Part shown: in pieces, positions 1-8,188 of the stretch
How positions within the stretch are numbered: the first letter of the stretch is position 1
Layout: each line of letters starts with the position of its first letter
Source of the DNA: Spirochaetaceae bacterium
GTDB lineage: Bacteria; Spirochaetota; Spirochaetia; SZUA-6; DRHE01
DNA: 39,878 nt
Assembly: GCA_020353535.1 (NCBI GenBank)
Contig: CP070696.1
Location: forward strand, 700,940 to 740,817
Direction: 5' to 3'
Program-made: the position numbers and the translations under genes
The notes under the pieces: generated by a model
Told to the model about the DNA's origin: nothing
Database searches by the model: none
What the model saw: only the letters and a program-made list of their open reading frames with translations

Positions 1-2
1 CT

Positions 3-572
3 ACGAATGGGACCACCTATACGGGAACCGAAGTCACTTTTGACGCCGTGTCGCCAATAAACGTGCCCATAACCGATGTGGAAGATCAGGCGGGGACCCT
101 CTGGGTGATCGCCGGGCCGATGTTGTACAGCGGCAGTCTGGGCAGTCTGACCACGGTGCTTCCAGGTCCGACAAATCCGGGCACATATCCGTTTGGCGGA
201 TTGCTTTATACGACGAAACTGTACGTATCCAACAAAGATGGAGAGCTCTGGAGCTATAACGGTGCATGGGCGGGGCCGACCTCGATTGATGTGGATGGGG
301 AAGCGGTTCGATTCACACGGTTTGTTGATGTGACCGCAGTATCCACGGACGTAATCGTGGGAACGGAGGGCACAGGATACTACGAGCTGATCGGGGGAGA
401 TGAGACAAACACCGTGCGCCGTCCGGACTACAATATAAGCGGCCTTTATAAAGGTGCAATCAACAGCTTCTTTTTCGATACCGCGGAAAGCTCTCTGTTC
501 GCCTGCACCACCGGTGCCGGCCTCTGGCGGGCGAATTACACGGCCGGAGAATGGCTCTGGTTTCAGGAATAG
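3..572 (+). CDS. C-terminal part of a probable secreted, propeller-like protein (5' end outside window)
   Basis: The reading frame is open from the first base and stops at TAG 570-572, so only the last 190 residues or so are visible. The GTG at 48-50 is probably an internal valine, because the frame continues upstream without a stop. The visible part is rich in Gly, Thr, Tyr and Trp and has short blade-like strands (TLWVIAGP, LYVSNKDGELWSYN, FFFDTAESSLFACTTGAGLW), which suits a beta-propeller or similar extracellular repeat fold. It has no membrane segment and ends in WLWFQE. The function is unknown. It may be an exported or surface protein, but the signal peptide would lie outside the window. 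Nothing obvious follows it on the same strand; the next gene is convergent. Confidence 0.6.
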   Translation, partial: TNGTTYTGTEVTFDAVSPINVPITDVEDQAGTLWVIAGPMLYSGSLGSLTTVLPGPTNPGTYPFGGLLYTTKLYVSNKDGELWSYNGAWAGPTSIDVDGEAVRFTRFVDVTAVSTDVIVGTEGTGYYELIGGDETNTVRRPDYNISGLYKGAINSFFFDTAESSLFACTTGAGLWRANYTAGEWLWFQE

Positions 573-707
573 GAAGGAATCTATCCCACCACCAACTCCG
601 AAAATCCTCAGAAAAACGGCAAATTCTGAAGTAAAACGTTAAATTTTGCTAGCAATCTGAGGGTCAACAAGGGATCCCACAATGGATTGGGTAATAATGC
701 CCACGCT

Positions 708-1340
708 TCACTGACCGTTTGTCGCGCTGGGATTCTCCTCGAACAGGAACTCCATCGCTTGCTTGAGCTCGGGATCCTCGGCGTAGTACATTGTTTCCCT
801 TTCTTCCCGAGTCAGCCCGACCAGTTCATGACTGCAATAGTGGATCCAAAACTCGTCCTGCTCATTCTCCACGATATATTTTCTGCAGTAGTAGTCAGGA
901 CGCAGCGGAAGCTGCGCGCCGGCGTACTTTCGGATCTTGTAGTCATGGACCGCAATGCGAATGTCTTTACGGGGAATTCCTTTTTCCAGAATAATGTCAA
1001 CCAGGTGGTTGATGGTACGCCCCGTATCGAAGATATCATCCACCAACAGAACCCGGTCGCCCTGCCGAAGATACTCTGGATTGTAAGTCCAGCCCTCTAC
1101 CTTGATCCGTTGTTGCACCTTCACGTCGGAGTAGGAATGAGCGACCACGGCGGCGTAGTACACGGGTCTGTCCTCCTGACGGATAAACTTGAAGTACTCG
1201 CTGATCACATTTCCCAGATAGGCTCCACCGCGCAGGGATACGTAGATCACATCCGGTACAAATCCGGATTTGTAGATCTGATAGGCCAGTTTTATGGCAT
1301 TGTTACGAAAAGTCCGATAGGGCAGAAAATTCTTGGTCAT
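708..1340 (-). CDS. Phosphoribosyltransferase (type I PRTase fold)
   Basis: This 210-residue protein has the PRPP-binding loop VLLVDDIFDTGRT at residues 97-109, preceded by SLRGGAYLG (35-43), as in purine-salvage phosphoribosyltransferases (hypoxanthine/xanthine-guanine type). These transfer ribose-5-phosphate from PRPP to a base in the cytoplasm. The C-terminal half (FWIHYCSHE, TREERETMYY) is longer than in minimal HPRTs and resembles uncharacterised bacterial/archaeal PRTases, so I do not assign a base. It is the last gene of a minus-strand operon, 3 bases after map. No clear terminator is visible in the 135 bases beyond it; there is only a short palindrome at 646-655. Confidence 0.8.
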   Translation of the reverse strand: MTKNFLPYRTFRNNAIKLAYQIYKSGFVPDVIYVSLRGGAYLGNVISEYFKFIRQEDRPVYYAAVVAHSYSDVKVQQRIKVEGWTYNPEYLRQGDRVLLVDDIFDTGRTINHLVDIILEKGIPRKDIRIAVHDYKIRKYAGAQLPLRPDYYCRKYIVENEQDEFWIHYCSHELVGLTREERETMYYAEDPELKQAMEFLFEENPSATNGQ

Positions 1341-1343
1341 CTT

Positions 1344-2108
1344 TCACACTCTTTCCAGGGAATGATGCAGGGTCAGGATCTCTGTGAAGTCCTTATGAAT
1401 AGCAATTGTGTGCTCAAAGTGGGCAGAATCACTGTGATCCGCAGTCACGACGGTCCAGTTGTCTTCGAGCAGCTGCACCTCCCAGCTTCCCCTATTGATC
1501 ATCGGTTCCAGAGCCAGAATCATCCCCGATTTGAGTCGGGGATTTGGTCCCCGGGACACGTAGTTGGGGATCTGAGGTTCTTCATGTTGCGAGAAGCCGA
1601 CTCCGTGCCCGCAGTACTGGCGGACCACCTCGAAAGAATTGGCTTTGGCATGGTTGTAGATCGCCTGCGATATATGACTGATGCGATTGCCGTAGACAGC
1701 CTGCTCGATTCCCAAATCCAGGCATTCCTGGGCGACCCGGAGCAGCTTCTCCCGCTCTGGTGAAACATTTCCCACCGGCAGAGTGGTGGCGGCATCGGCA
1801 TAATAGCCCCCTACATTGACACCCAGGTCCAGCCCTACGATATCACCCCGCTTCAGCCGCGTTTTTCCAGGTATTCCGTGGATTACCTCTTCGTTTATGG
1901 AGACACATAGGGAAGCGGGGAAGTTCAAATAGCCTAAAAAAGCCGGCTCCGCTCCGCGGCGGCGAACGTAATCACGGGCGAAGCTGTCCAACTCTCCCGT
2001 GGTGATCCCCTCCTCTACCATGGATTTGAGTTTTTCCAGGGTTTCGGATAGGATGAAACCGGCCTCCCGGATCTTCCCAATCTCGGTGTGATTTTTGAGT
2101 CTTATCAT
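1344..2108 (-). CDS. map: Methionine aminopeptidase, type I
   Basis: This 254-residue cytoplasmic metallopeptidase removes the N-terminal Met from new proteins. All five metal ligands of the family are visible: D94 (GLDLGV), D105 (YYADAATT), H168 (CGHGVG), E201 (LALEPM) and E232 (AHFEHT). The spacing equals the E. coli enzyme minus three residues. The length is normal for type Ia (no N-terminal zinc/SH3 extension). The ATG directly follows the bactofilin stop codon with no gap, so translational coupling is likely. The downstream PRTase gene starts 3 bases after its stop. Confidence 0.97.
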   Translation of the reverse strand: MIRLKNHTEIGKIREAGFILSETLEKLKSMVEEGITTGELDSFARDYVRRRGAEPAFLGYLNFPASLCVSINEEVIHGIPGKTRLKRGDIVGLDLGVNVGGYYADAATTLPVGNVSPEREKLLRVAQECLDLGIEQAVYGNRISHISQAIYNHAKANSFEVVRQYCGHGVGFSQHEEPQIPNYVSRGPNPRLKSGMILALEPMINRGSWEVQLLEDNWTVVTADHSDSAHFEHTIAIHKDFTEILTLHHSLERV

Positions 2109-2567
2109 CTATTGTTCGGGTTTGGGTTCTTTCGGTTTTTCCTTTTTTGCCGCTCGTTCGGAGGCGGAAATGAGGCTCTCCGCCTCCTCGCCGAAGGACT
2201 GGCGAATTACCTGAGCCACATTATCGGTCTGACCGCCGGTAATGGTGACCATTCCCTGAATGAGCACGCCGTTCTCCACGTTCAGCTTTGGTGTGCTGAT
2301 ATTGCCGAGGACTTTTCCGTTCGCCAGGAGATCGACCTCTTCCGTGGCCGTAATGTTGCCGATCAGGGTCCCCCCGACCGTTACTTTCCTGGCATAGATA
2401 TCGGTTTTAACCTTCCCTGTCGGTCCGACGGTTAGATGATCCTCGGTTTTGATCTCCCCATCGAACTTGCCCTCGATGAGGATCGATCCACTGACGTAGA
2501 ATCGACCCTCGAAGACAGAGTTCTCGCCGATGACACTATTGTTGGGAATATCGTTCCGTGTGGCCAT
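2109..2567 (-). CDS. Bactofilin (cytoskeletal beta-helix protein)
   Basis: This 152-residue protein has the bactofilin (DUF583) pattern: a short N-terminal tail, then repeated six-residue-type turns rich in V, G and I (GSILIEGKFDGEI, LTVGPTGKVKTDI, VTVGGTLIGNITATEEVDL, GKVLGNISTPKL), and a charged Lys/Glu-rich tail (residues 135-152). Bactofilins polymerise without nucleotide and act in cell shape, peptidoglycan positioning or flagellar function; in spirochaetes a helical-cell role is plausible (inference). It lies 36 bases after the membrane TPR gene and abuts map. Confidence 0.93.
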   Translation of the reverse strand: MATRNDIPNNSVIGENSVFEGRFYVSGSILIEGKFDGEIKTEDHLTVGPTGKVKTDIYARKVTVGGTLIGNITATEEVDLLANGKVLGNISTPKLNVENGVLIQGMVTITGGQTDNVAQVIRQSFGEEAESLISASERAAKKEKPKEPKPEQ

Positions 2568-2603
2568 TGGTCGCTCCTTAATGCCGCAACCCTATCACGT
2601 TTC

Positions 2604-4316
2604 TCACTGCCGTTCAAGAATGCGCAGGATTCGATGGGCATGAAAGTTGCTGATATCCAGATCTATTGCATACTCGCACTCTCGCCGCGCGGAGGCAACA
2701 TCCCCGAGGAGCAGATACTGTTCCCCGATACGGGAGCGGATGCGTGATTGGAAGTACTGCCTGCGGTCTTCCGGCAGCAGATTTTCCGCCTCGATAAGCT
2801 GCTCGATGGCTTGACGGGATTGACCGGCTTTCCCCATCAGAACGGCCAGGTTGAATCGGGCCTGCCAGTTATCTTCGCGCAGCAGTCTGTCTCGGAGCAA
2901 CCGGGTGGCCGTTCCTTCATCCTGACGGACTGCGGCGAGCAGTGCTCTATAGTCCAGAAGCCAGGGCTCCTGAGTTCTGCCCGTGGCCAGCTGATAGTGT
3001 CGAAGTACGGAATCCGCTCCAGAGAGATCATTGAGTTCCAGAAGATAGAGAAACAGGTGTTCGCACAATACACGGCTCTCCGGATGCTCGTTGTATAGTT
3101 TCCAGAGTGCAGCCTGGTGTAGTACGGGGGATGCTGCAGTATTCTGTACGTCGAGGAGAAGCAGTTGCGCCCGATAATCATCTCCATGGTGTTGTAGATA
3201 CGACTGCAGGATCTTCTCCGCTTGCCCCCTGTCCCCGATCTCTGCCAGGCTGCGGGTGTAGGACCTGACCACCGGACCGATATCCGGAAAATTGGCGTAG
3301 GCCATTTCCCGTAACACACGGGTGCTGTTCCCGCTCCGCCCCGAGATTAAAGCTGAATTAAGATATGGGGTCCATGAATAACCGGGATCGGTGCTGATAA
3401 TCTCCCGATACAAGCGCATCGCGTCTTCGCTGTTGCCAAGGAGCAGATGCAGATCTGCTTCCATGATCCGGAGATCAAGCCGGTCCGCACCCCTACCCTC
3501 CGCCTGTTGCTCCTGAATGAGGGATAGAGCCACCTGTTCAGACCCAGCATCGTAGGAGATATATATGCTCGGTTCCTGAAACAGGGGATCCCCCATATGC
3601 CGATTTACCAGGGTGAAGGCGCTGTCCACATCCCCCTGTTGCATCCATAGAAGGGCTGCATCCAGGAGGATTCTGGGCTCGTCGAGGTCCGTACCCAACC
3701 GCTGCAGCTCATGCGGATCGGACGGTCCGGCGTACCGGGGTACGGTATACCGGGGTCCAGTGCTCCGGTTTTCGGCACCCCGCGGACCTACCAACGACAC
3801 GATCTGTTTTAGTTTGAAGTCTTGCTCGACATCAGGCAGGGTTTCTATATACCCTTCCAGAAAACCCTCGGCGTGGAGATAGGCGATATCCCCCCGGCCG
3901 CGCTTAAGAAGCTCGACCGCCCTCGGACTGCTCTCAGAACGGATCGAAGCGTATAGGTAGATCTCCGCCAGTTCGTTGCTGCCGGGGATATTCTCGACCG
4001 CGTCCCGGGCAAAGTGATTCAATATGAAAAAATCGTTTAGGTCGTATGAAATTTGATACACTCGTTTCAACACTCGGAGGATGTTGTACTCACCCCTCGC
4101 CTGCTTGAAGGCCCGGTCCAAGGTTTCCAGAGAGCGGTCGTAGTACCCCAGGGAGATATCGTAGTCCGCCTCCGCCAGCAGGACGTCGAGTTGAGCCGCC
4201 TTACTTCGTCGGCGAGTCGTTTCACTGAATATCAGATAAATTGTGCCCCCGGCGATGAGAGCACCTGCTACCAAGATGAGCACAACGAGCCGAAACCGTT
4301 GATTTGCGCGTTTCAC
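2604..4316 (-). CDS. Membrane-anchored TPR-repeat protein
   Basis: This 570-residue protein has one N-terminal membrane anchor (about residues 8-30, RLVVLILVAGALIAGGTIYLIF) followed by basic residues. A long helical domain with several TPR-like pairs follows (LLAEADYDISLGYYDRSLE, LRIMEADLHLLLGNSEDAMRLY, GEQYLLLGDVASARRECEYAI). Basic residues stand on both sides of the anchor, so topology is uncertain; I favour a periplasmic helical domain. The ATG overlaps the nusB stop by 4 bases. A short imperfect repeat near plus-strand 3728-3765 encodes two PRY units in a Pro-rich linker (around residues 185-196). The role is unknown; a scaffold for envelope or cell-shape complexes would fit the neighbouring bactofilin and SurA-like genes, but this is inference. 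Confidence 0.8.
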   Translation of the reverse strand: MKRANQRFRLVVLILVAGALIAGGTIYLIFSETTRRRSKAAQLDVLLAEADYDISLGYYDRSLETLDRAFKQARGEYNILRVLKRVYQISYDLNDFFILNHFARDAVENIPGSNELAEIYLYASIRSESSPRAVELLKRGRGDIAYLHAEGFLEGYIETLPDVEQDFKLKQIVSLVGPRGAENRSTGPRYTVPRYAGPSDPHELQRLGTDLDEPRILLDAALLWMQQGDVDSAFTLVNRHMGDPLFQEPSIYISYDAGSEQVALSLIQEQQAEGRGADRLDLRIMEADLHLLLGNSEDAMRLYREIISTDPGYSWTPYLNSALISGRSGNSTRVLREMAYANFPDIGPVVRSYTRSLAEIGDRGQAEKILQSYLQHHGDDYRAQLLLLDVQNTAASPVLHQAALWKLYNEHPESRVLCEHLFLYLLELNDLSGADSVLRHYQLATGRTQEPWLLDYRALLAAVRQDEGTATRLLRDRLLREDNWQARFNLAVLMGKAGQSRQAIEQLIEAENLLPEDRRQYFQSRIRSRIGEQYLLLGDVASARRECEYAIDLDISNFHAHRILRILERQ

Positions 4317-4789
4317 GGTTCTAAGTTTTTACGAATACCGTCCAGGACACCGTTGATAAAGCGATACGATTCATCTGTACCGAATTCTTTGGAAATATCC
4401 ACGGCCTCGTCGATTGTAACCGAGGCGGGAATATCAGGTTGGAACAGCAAGCTGTAGACGCTCATGCGAAGAATAGCCTGGTCGACCTTGTTTAGCCTGG
4501 AGAAATCCCAATGCTCCAACTGGACTTTTATGTGATCATCGATCTCGGCGATATTTTCAAGCGTTCCCCCGGCAATGAGGCGACCGAAATCCAGGCTCTC
4601 TTGATTAATTTTATTCCGCCCCGCTTCGTCTATCCAGGGAAAATTCAAGATATCATCGATGCCTTCGCGTACCCCGGGTGTACTCTGCCCGCCTTGATCC
4701 TCCGCTGCGCGTTGTACGCTCTCCGCACACAGCTCATAGGCGTATAGGGATTGAAATGCTAGAATCCGCCCTTTTCTTCTGACGCCCAT
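4313..4789 (-). CDS. nusB: Transcription antitermination factor NusB
   Basis: This 158-residue all-helical RNA-binding protein partners with NusE (S10) at boxA during rRNA antitermination. Family signatures are the N-terminal RRKGRILAFQSLYAYE and the C-terminal LRMSVYSLL, VTIDEAVDISKEFG and FINGVLDGI. The length is normal, with a slightly long Gln/Gly-rich loop around residues 28-42. It starts 22 bases after the SurA-like gene, and its stop overlaps the following TPR gene start by 4 bases. Confidence 0.95.
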   Translation of the reverse strand: MGVRRKGRILAFQSLYAYELCAESVQRAAEDQGGQSTPGVREGIDDILNFPWIDEAGRNKINQESLDFGRLIAGGTLENIAEIDDHIKVQLEHWDFSRLNKVDQAILRMSVYSLLFQPDIPASVTIDEAVDISKEFGTDESYRFINGVLDGIRKNLEP

Positions 4790-4811
4790 GCTTTCGACAT
4801 GCTCGACAGGA

Positions 4812-5867
4812 TTACCAGGTGAGATTCTCTTCGAAGATCCGTATCTCCGCTTTCTTTTTCAATTCACCGAGAAGATCCATAAGAGCCTGTTGATAAAATT
4901 CGGCCTGCTTCTGCTGCAGTAACTGCGCGCTGATCTGGTCTCTCACCGTACTGTTGTTCTGCGGCGGGATGGGATCGTCCAGAGCAAGAAGCCGAAACGG
5001 GATTTTCTCGGTCACGCGGATAATGTGGAAACCGATGTTGGACTGAAGAACACCGCTGATCTCACCGATATCCATTTTGAAGGGGGCTTCGAAAAACTCT
5101 CGACCGAGCAACTGTCTGCGAGCCTGATCATCCCGGCGCAGGTAGCCGAAATCTCCCCCTTTATAGCGCGAGTTCTTGTCATCGGAGTACTTCACTACCA
5201 AATCATCGAAGGAGGCACCGTTTCGCAATTCCCTGGATATCTCCTCCGCTCGAGTTCTGGCTTTGTTTTTTTCGTCCGCTGAGGACAGATTTCGCGTGTC
5301 GATGTAGATATGCCGGAAACGCACCATATCGGGAGCCACAAACGCAGTTTTATTCGCTTCGTAAAAATCCTCTATCTCCGTCTCCGCGGGCGGTGCGATT
5401 TTGTCAAAAAGCGCCTTCTTCTTCTGCATGACGAATTTCTGCTGCAGAATCGCCTTTTCCAACTGTTCGACATACTCCTCCCAGCTCAGCCCCGACTGCT
5501 GCAGCAGCTGCCGGAACTCCTGTTCTGTCAGTTCCCGGTTCAGGTTCAGTCCGAGCCCGCCGGTCTGACGAGCCAGGGCGATCCGTGAATCGATTTCCCC
5601 TTGAGTGACGGTGACATTTTCCAAGGATGCGGCCTGGCTGATCAGCATTTCACTGATCAGCAGATCCAGCAGTTTCCTGCGGTCCTCTGCAGAGAGCTTA
5701 TTCTTCGTTCTTTCCTCGAGATCTTCAATCTGCTGGCGGAACTGTTTGATTGAGATAACCTCGAATTTCGCCAGTTTGACGGTCGCAACAGGCTTATCGA
5801 TTAGCTGGGCAAACACAATTTGAGTGCCAAGGAGCAGAGCTGCAGTTAGTAGAAGTATGCGTTTCAT
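4812..5867 (-). CDS. Periplasmic SurA-like chaperone / PpiC peptidyl-prolyl isomerase
   Basis: This 351-residue exported protein begins with a signal peptide (MKRILLLTAALLLGTQIVFA, cleavage before QL). It has a SurA_N-type helical chaperone segment (about 35-165) and a single parvulin/PpiC domain (about 180-292; RFRHIYI, DLVVKYSDD, GGDFGYL, GFHIIRVTEKIP). A C-terminal helix follows. SurA proteins escort outer-membrane proteins and promote prolyl isomerisation in the periplasm; LptD, a classic client, is encoded elsewhere in this window. I chose the ATG at 5865-5867 because it opens directly on the signal peptide and GGAG/GGGTGGG lies upstream. A TTG 48 bases further upstream would bury the signal peptide. 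Confidence 0.85.
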   Translation of the reverse strand: MKRILLLTAALLLGTQIVFAQLIDKPVATVKLAKFEVISIKQFRQQIEDLEERTKNKLSAEDRRKLLDLLISEMLISQAASLENVTVTQGEIDSRIALARQTGGLGLNLNRELTEQEFRQLLQQSGLSWEEYVEQLEKAILQQKFVMQKKKALFDKIAPPAETEIEDFYEANKTAFVAPDMVRFRHIYIDTRNLSSADEKNKARTRAEEISRELRNGASFDDLVVKYSDDKNSRYKGGDFGYLRRDDQARRQLLGREFFEAPFKMDIGEISGVLQSNIGFHIIRVTEKIPFRLLALDDPIPPQNNSTVRDQISAQLLQQKQAEFYQQALMDLLGELKKKAEIRIFEENLTW

Positions 5868-5911
5868 CCCACCCAAAGTAATCTCCAACGAAGGTACTGT
5901 CAAGTATAGCA

Positions 5912-6721
5912 TCAACCCACGGGAATTTCCGTGTAGCCGATTTTTTCCTTCAGCTTTTTTACTCCGGGTAGTTTTTGATCGAGTTTCAAACCTTTTTCGA
6001 GGTAGCCAAGGGCAAGATCGCGCTGGCCAAGGGTACAGTATATTTCGGCGATTTTCTTGTAGAAAAAGGCGTTATCCTTGCGCGAGAAGTTGAAACGGAT
6101 GAGTTCCTTGATGTAGTTGATCGAAGTCTGAGCCGGGAGCTTGGTCACCATCTTGAAACAGGTGATGCTGCGCAGCCTTTCGATGATCTCGTCAAGAAAG
6201 TGATGAAAATAGGGTTGCTCCATCTCCAGGATACACAGGTGCTTGTACAATTGACAGGCGCGAATGTATTCACCGTTCTTTTCAAGGGCTTCTGCGATGA
6301 GAAACACACAGTCCATGTAGTCTTCCCGTCCAAGGCAATGTTCCAGAGAGAAATCCGGCCGGGATTGTGACAAAGAATCGTACAGTTGAAGCGCCTCGGT
6401 CGGCTCGGAATTGAGCAGGCTGTAGAAGATAAGCTTGGACTGGGAGATCAGATCATCCGGACGATTTTTAAGATACTCGCGATAGTCGAATTTAGGCTTG
6501 GAAAAGTGAATGGCAAATGCACGATCGTAAGATTTGCGCTTCTGCGGATTGCTGAGAGTATGGTAGGCCGCCAGGAGGTCCCGCATATTTTCATCGGAAC
6601 GCTGACGATTAGATATCTTCAGATCAGGGTGGAGCTCTTTTGCTCGTTTACGGAAGGAACGTTTGATTTCGTCTGTTGAACAGGCTGGATCGAGACCTAA
6701 AACTTCGTAATAATTTACCAA
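5912..6721 (-). CDS. J-domain (DnaJ-like) protein with C-terminal TPR
   Basis: The N-terminal J domain is clear: NYYEVLGLDPACSTDEIK with the HPD motif (H31-D33 from the chosen start), then AYHTLSNPQKRKSYD. It lacks the Gly/Phe and zinc-finger regions of true DnaJ. The C-terminal half is helical and ends in a TPR-like pair (FFYKKIAEIYCTLGQRDLAL). It is probably a specialised Hsp70 co-chaperone. The start is uncertain. The open frame extends to a GTG at 6764-6766, but that codon would lie at or upstream of the transcription start predicted from the promoter at 6769-6797. I therefore prefer the TTG at 6719-6721, just before NYYEVLG, with AGAAGG 15 bases upstream. It is the first gene of the operon. 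Confidence 0.8.
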   Translation of the reverse strand: MVNYYEVLGLDPACSTDEIKRSFRKRAKELHPDLKISNRQRSDENMRDLLAAYHTLSNPQKRKSYDRAFAIHFSKPKFDYREYLKNRPDDLISQSKLIFYSLLNSEPTEALQLYDSLSQSRPDFSLEHCLGREDYMDCVFLIAEALEKNGEYIRACQLYKHLCILEMEQPYFHHFLDEIIERLRSITCFKMVTKLPAQTSINYIKELIRFNFSRKDNAFFYKKIAEIYCTLGQRDLALGYLEKGLKLDQKLPGVKKLKEKIGYTEIPVG

Positions 6722-6768
6722 ATCTGTTCGCTCAACCCTTCTGTAAGAGAACTTACATATTTTCACAA

Positions 6769-6797
6769 AGTATACGTGATGATGATAGTATTGTCAA
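6769..6797 (-). promoter_or_regulatory. Sigma70-type promoter of the J-domain/surA-like/nusB operon
   Basis: On the minus strand a perfect TTGACA (-35, 6792-6797) is followed by a 17-base spacer and TATACT (-10, 6769-6774). The predicted transcription start is about 6761-6763. Five of six -10 bases and all -35 bases match consensus, with ideal spacing. Confidence 0.75.
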
Positions 6798-6859
6798 GCA
6801 CAATTCTTCTACACATCCGTAGGTGTAATGGCCTGCGGGAGTAGGCGCCGCTTGCCATG

Positions 6860-6873
6860 CACGATATTTCGTG
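6860..6873. promoter_or_regulatory. Short inverted repeat upstream of the membrane-protein gene
   Basis: CACGA-TATT-TCGTG forms a perfect 5-base inverted repeat 12 bases before the ATG at 6886. A second one, TACAC-N8-GTGTA, lies at 6810-6827. Either could be an operator for the rightward gene. Both are short enough to arise by chance. Confidence 0.2.
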
Positions 6874-6885
6874 ATAGCGTGAAGC

Positions 6886-7656
6886 ATGTTTGGCTTCCTG
6901 ATAAAGAAATCGTTTTTCGATATGTGGGATAATTTGATCCGTATCGTCATATTAAATCTGGGATTCATCCTGGCTTTTGCCCTGATTATATACTTCCCAC
7001 TGTTGTTTCGGGATATCCCGGTTCTGTTTTTCATGGCCCTTGGTATAGGAATGGGCATTCTCTTCGTGTATGCCGGCGTTGTAAGCAACTTTACCGCGAG
7101 GATCGCCGATTACTCGAAGCCTGAGTTCAAGGACTTTCTTCCCACCTTGAAGGCGACCTACCCTACCAGCTTGCTGTTCGCTCTCGTTAATCTCGTGCTG
7201 GTCATTCTTTTTCAGGTGGCTTTTCGGGTGTACGGCGGAATTCAATCCTTTATTGGCCCCCTGGCCTCATCTTTTCTCTTTTGGGTGCTGATATTTTGGA
7301 TTCTCGCCTTTCAGTACTTCTTCTCCGTCCAGGCACGATTGGACAGGAACTTCAGAAAAATTATCAAGAAGATGTTTCTCCTGCTCCTGGACAATCCTCT
7401 TTTCACCGTGGGGCTGTTTATCGGTACACTCGTTACCGCGGCTGTTTCCGTGTTTACAGCCCTGCTGCTGCCCGGAATCGCCACAATCTTTCTCTGGTGG
7501 AACGTGGCGCTCAAGCTGCGATTGTACAAGTACGACTACCTGGAAGAACATCCCGATGCCCGCCGGAATATTCCGTGGGATGCATTGCTGACAGAAGACA
7601 GGGAGCGGGTTGGCAAGAGAACGCTGAAGGGAATGATCTTCCCCTGGAAGGAATAG
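6886..7656 (+). CDS. Multi-pass inner-membrane protein, DUF624/YesL-like
   Basis: This 256-residue protein has about five or six hydrophobic segments (roughly residues 15-38, 43-68, 92-112, 122-145, 166-195). The opening FFDMWDNLIRIVILNLGFIL and the late LPGIATIFLWWN remind me of the DUF624/YesL family of unknown function, but the match is by eye only. The C-terminal tail is cytoplasmic and charged. It is transcribed alone, divergent from the J-domain operon and convergent with the flavodoxin-like gene. A possible promoter is TTGCCA at 6852-6857 and TAGCGT at 6875-6880, which would give an almost leaderless mRNA; no clear ribosome-binding site is present. The substrate or partner is unknown. 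Confidence 0.7.
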   Translation: MFGFLIKKSFFDMWDNLIRIVILNLGFILAFALIIYFPLLFRDIPVLFFMALGIGMGILFVYAGVVSNFTARIADYSKPEFKDFLPTLKATYPTSLLFALVNLVLVILFQVAFRVYGGIQSFIGPLASSFLFWVLIFWILAFQYFFSVQARLDRNFRKIIKKMFLLLLDNPLFTVGLFIGTLVTAAVSVFTALLLPGIATIFLWWNVALKLRLYKYDYLEEHPDARRNIPWDALLTEDRERVGKRTLKGMIFPWKE

Positions 7657-7677
7657 GCGTCGCCTACTTGGTGTAGC

Positions 7678-8091
7678 TTATTTGATATGCAGGCGTTTGC
7701 CTATCTCTTCGGCTTCTGTAGGGCTGTTGAGAATCGAGGAATATTTCAGAAACATCCCCTCCTTCTCCATATTCTTCATCAGGCGGGCAAGGGCTTTGGT
7801 CGCACCGAACATATTCTTGGTTACGAAAGCGTAGCATCGCTTTCCGGCCACCATGCCCGAGGAACTCAGGAAATGACCTACTTTCTCCGGAATCTTGCCG
7901 CTGAAGTTCGAAAGCGGTTCGCTACCCAAGGCGATGTACTGGTACATGGTCAGTTTGGCATTGACATCGTGGTTTCCATCGATGATATCCACCTGATGGC
8001 CTTGGGACTCAATGCCTCTGGCCAGAGATCGGGTGATATTCAGGATTCTATCTCTCGAGTTGGTAGCGAAGAAAACAACCGCCGCTCTCAT
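7678..8091 (-). CDS. Flavodoxin-fold protein
   Basis: This 137-residue protein has the alternating beta/alpha pattern of short flavodoxin-like proteins. AAVVFFATNSRDRI corresponds to the FMN-phosphate loop, YIALGSEPLSNFSGKIP to the next cofactor loop, and CYAFVTKNMFGATKALARLM to the third. The phosphate loop (TNSRDR) departs from the usual TGNT, so FMN binding is not certain. It is a single gene, convergent with the DUF624-like gene (21 bases between stops), behind its own promoter at 8148-8177. An electron-carrier or NADPH-dependent reductase-like role is possible but unproven. Confidence 0.65.
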   Translation of the reverse strand: MRAAVVFFATNSRDRILNITRSLARGIESQGHQVDIIDGNHDVNAKLTMYQYIALGSEPLSNFSGKIPEKVGHFLSSSGMVAGKRCYAFVTKNMFGATKALARLMKNMEKEGMFLKYSSILNSPTEAEEIGKRLHIK

Positions 8092-8147
8092 ATCTCACCT
8101 CTACGTTCGGTCACAGTTATAGCTATGCACTGATTCGGTAATGGATT

Positions 8148-8177
8148 AGTATACGTTCGAGTCGCGGAAAAGGTCAA
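8148..8177 (-). promoter_or_regulatory. Sigma70-type promoter of the flavodoxin-like gene
   Basis: On the minus strand TTGACC (8172-8177), an 18-base spacer and TATACT (8148-8153) match consensus at 5/6 and 5/6, giving a leader of about 50 bases. The -35 overlaps the ribosome-binding site (AAGG 8176-8179) of the divergent lipoprotein gene, so the two genes share control DNA. Confidence 0.6.
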
Positions 8178-8188
8178 GGTAAGAGCAT

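Noticed and set aside
646..655. TTGCTAGCAA palindrome after the PRTase gene
   Set aside because: Ten-base palindromes of this kind are expected by chance; no T-run or promoter context.
687..1763. 358-codon plus-strand frame opposite the PRTase and map genes
   Set aside because: It lies antisense to two well-supported genes with all catalytic residues; composition is not protein-like for a third gene.
3720..3770. ACCGGGGT-type short repeats in the membrane TPR gene
   Set aside because: Only two imperfect copies coding for PRY units in a linker; no sign of a mobile or regulatory repeat.
7654..7666. TAGGCG-T-CGCCTA palindrome between convergent genes
   Set aside because: A plausible hairpin, but the stem is very short after leaving a real loop and no T-run follows on either strand, so I do not call a terminator.
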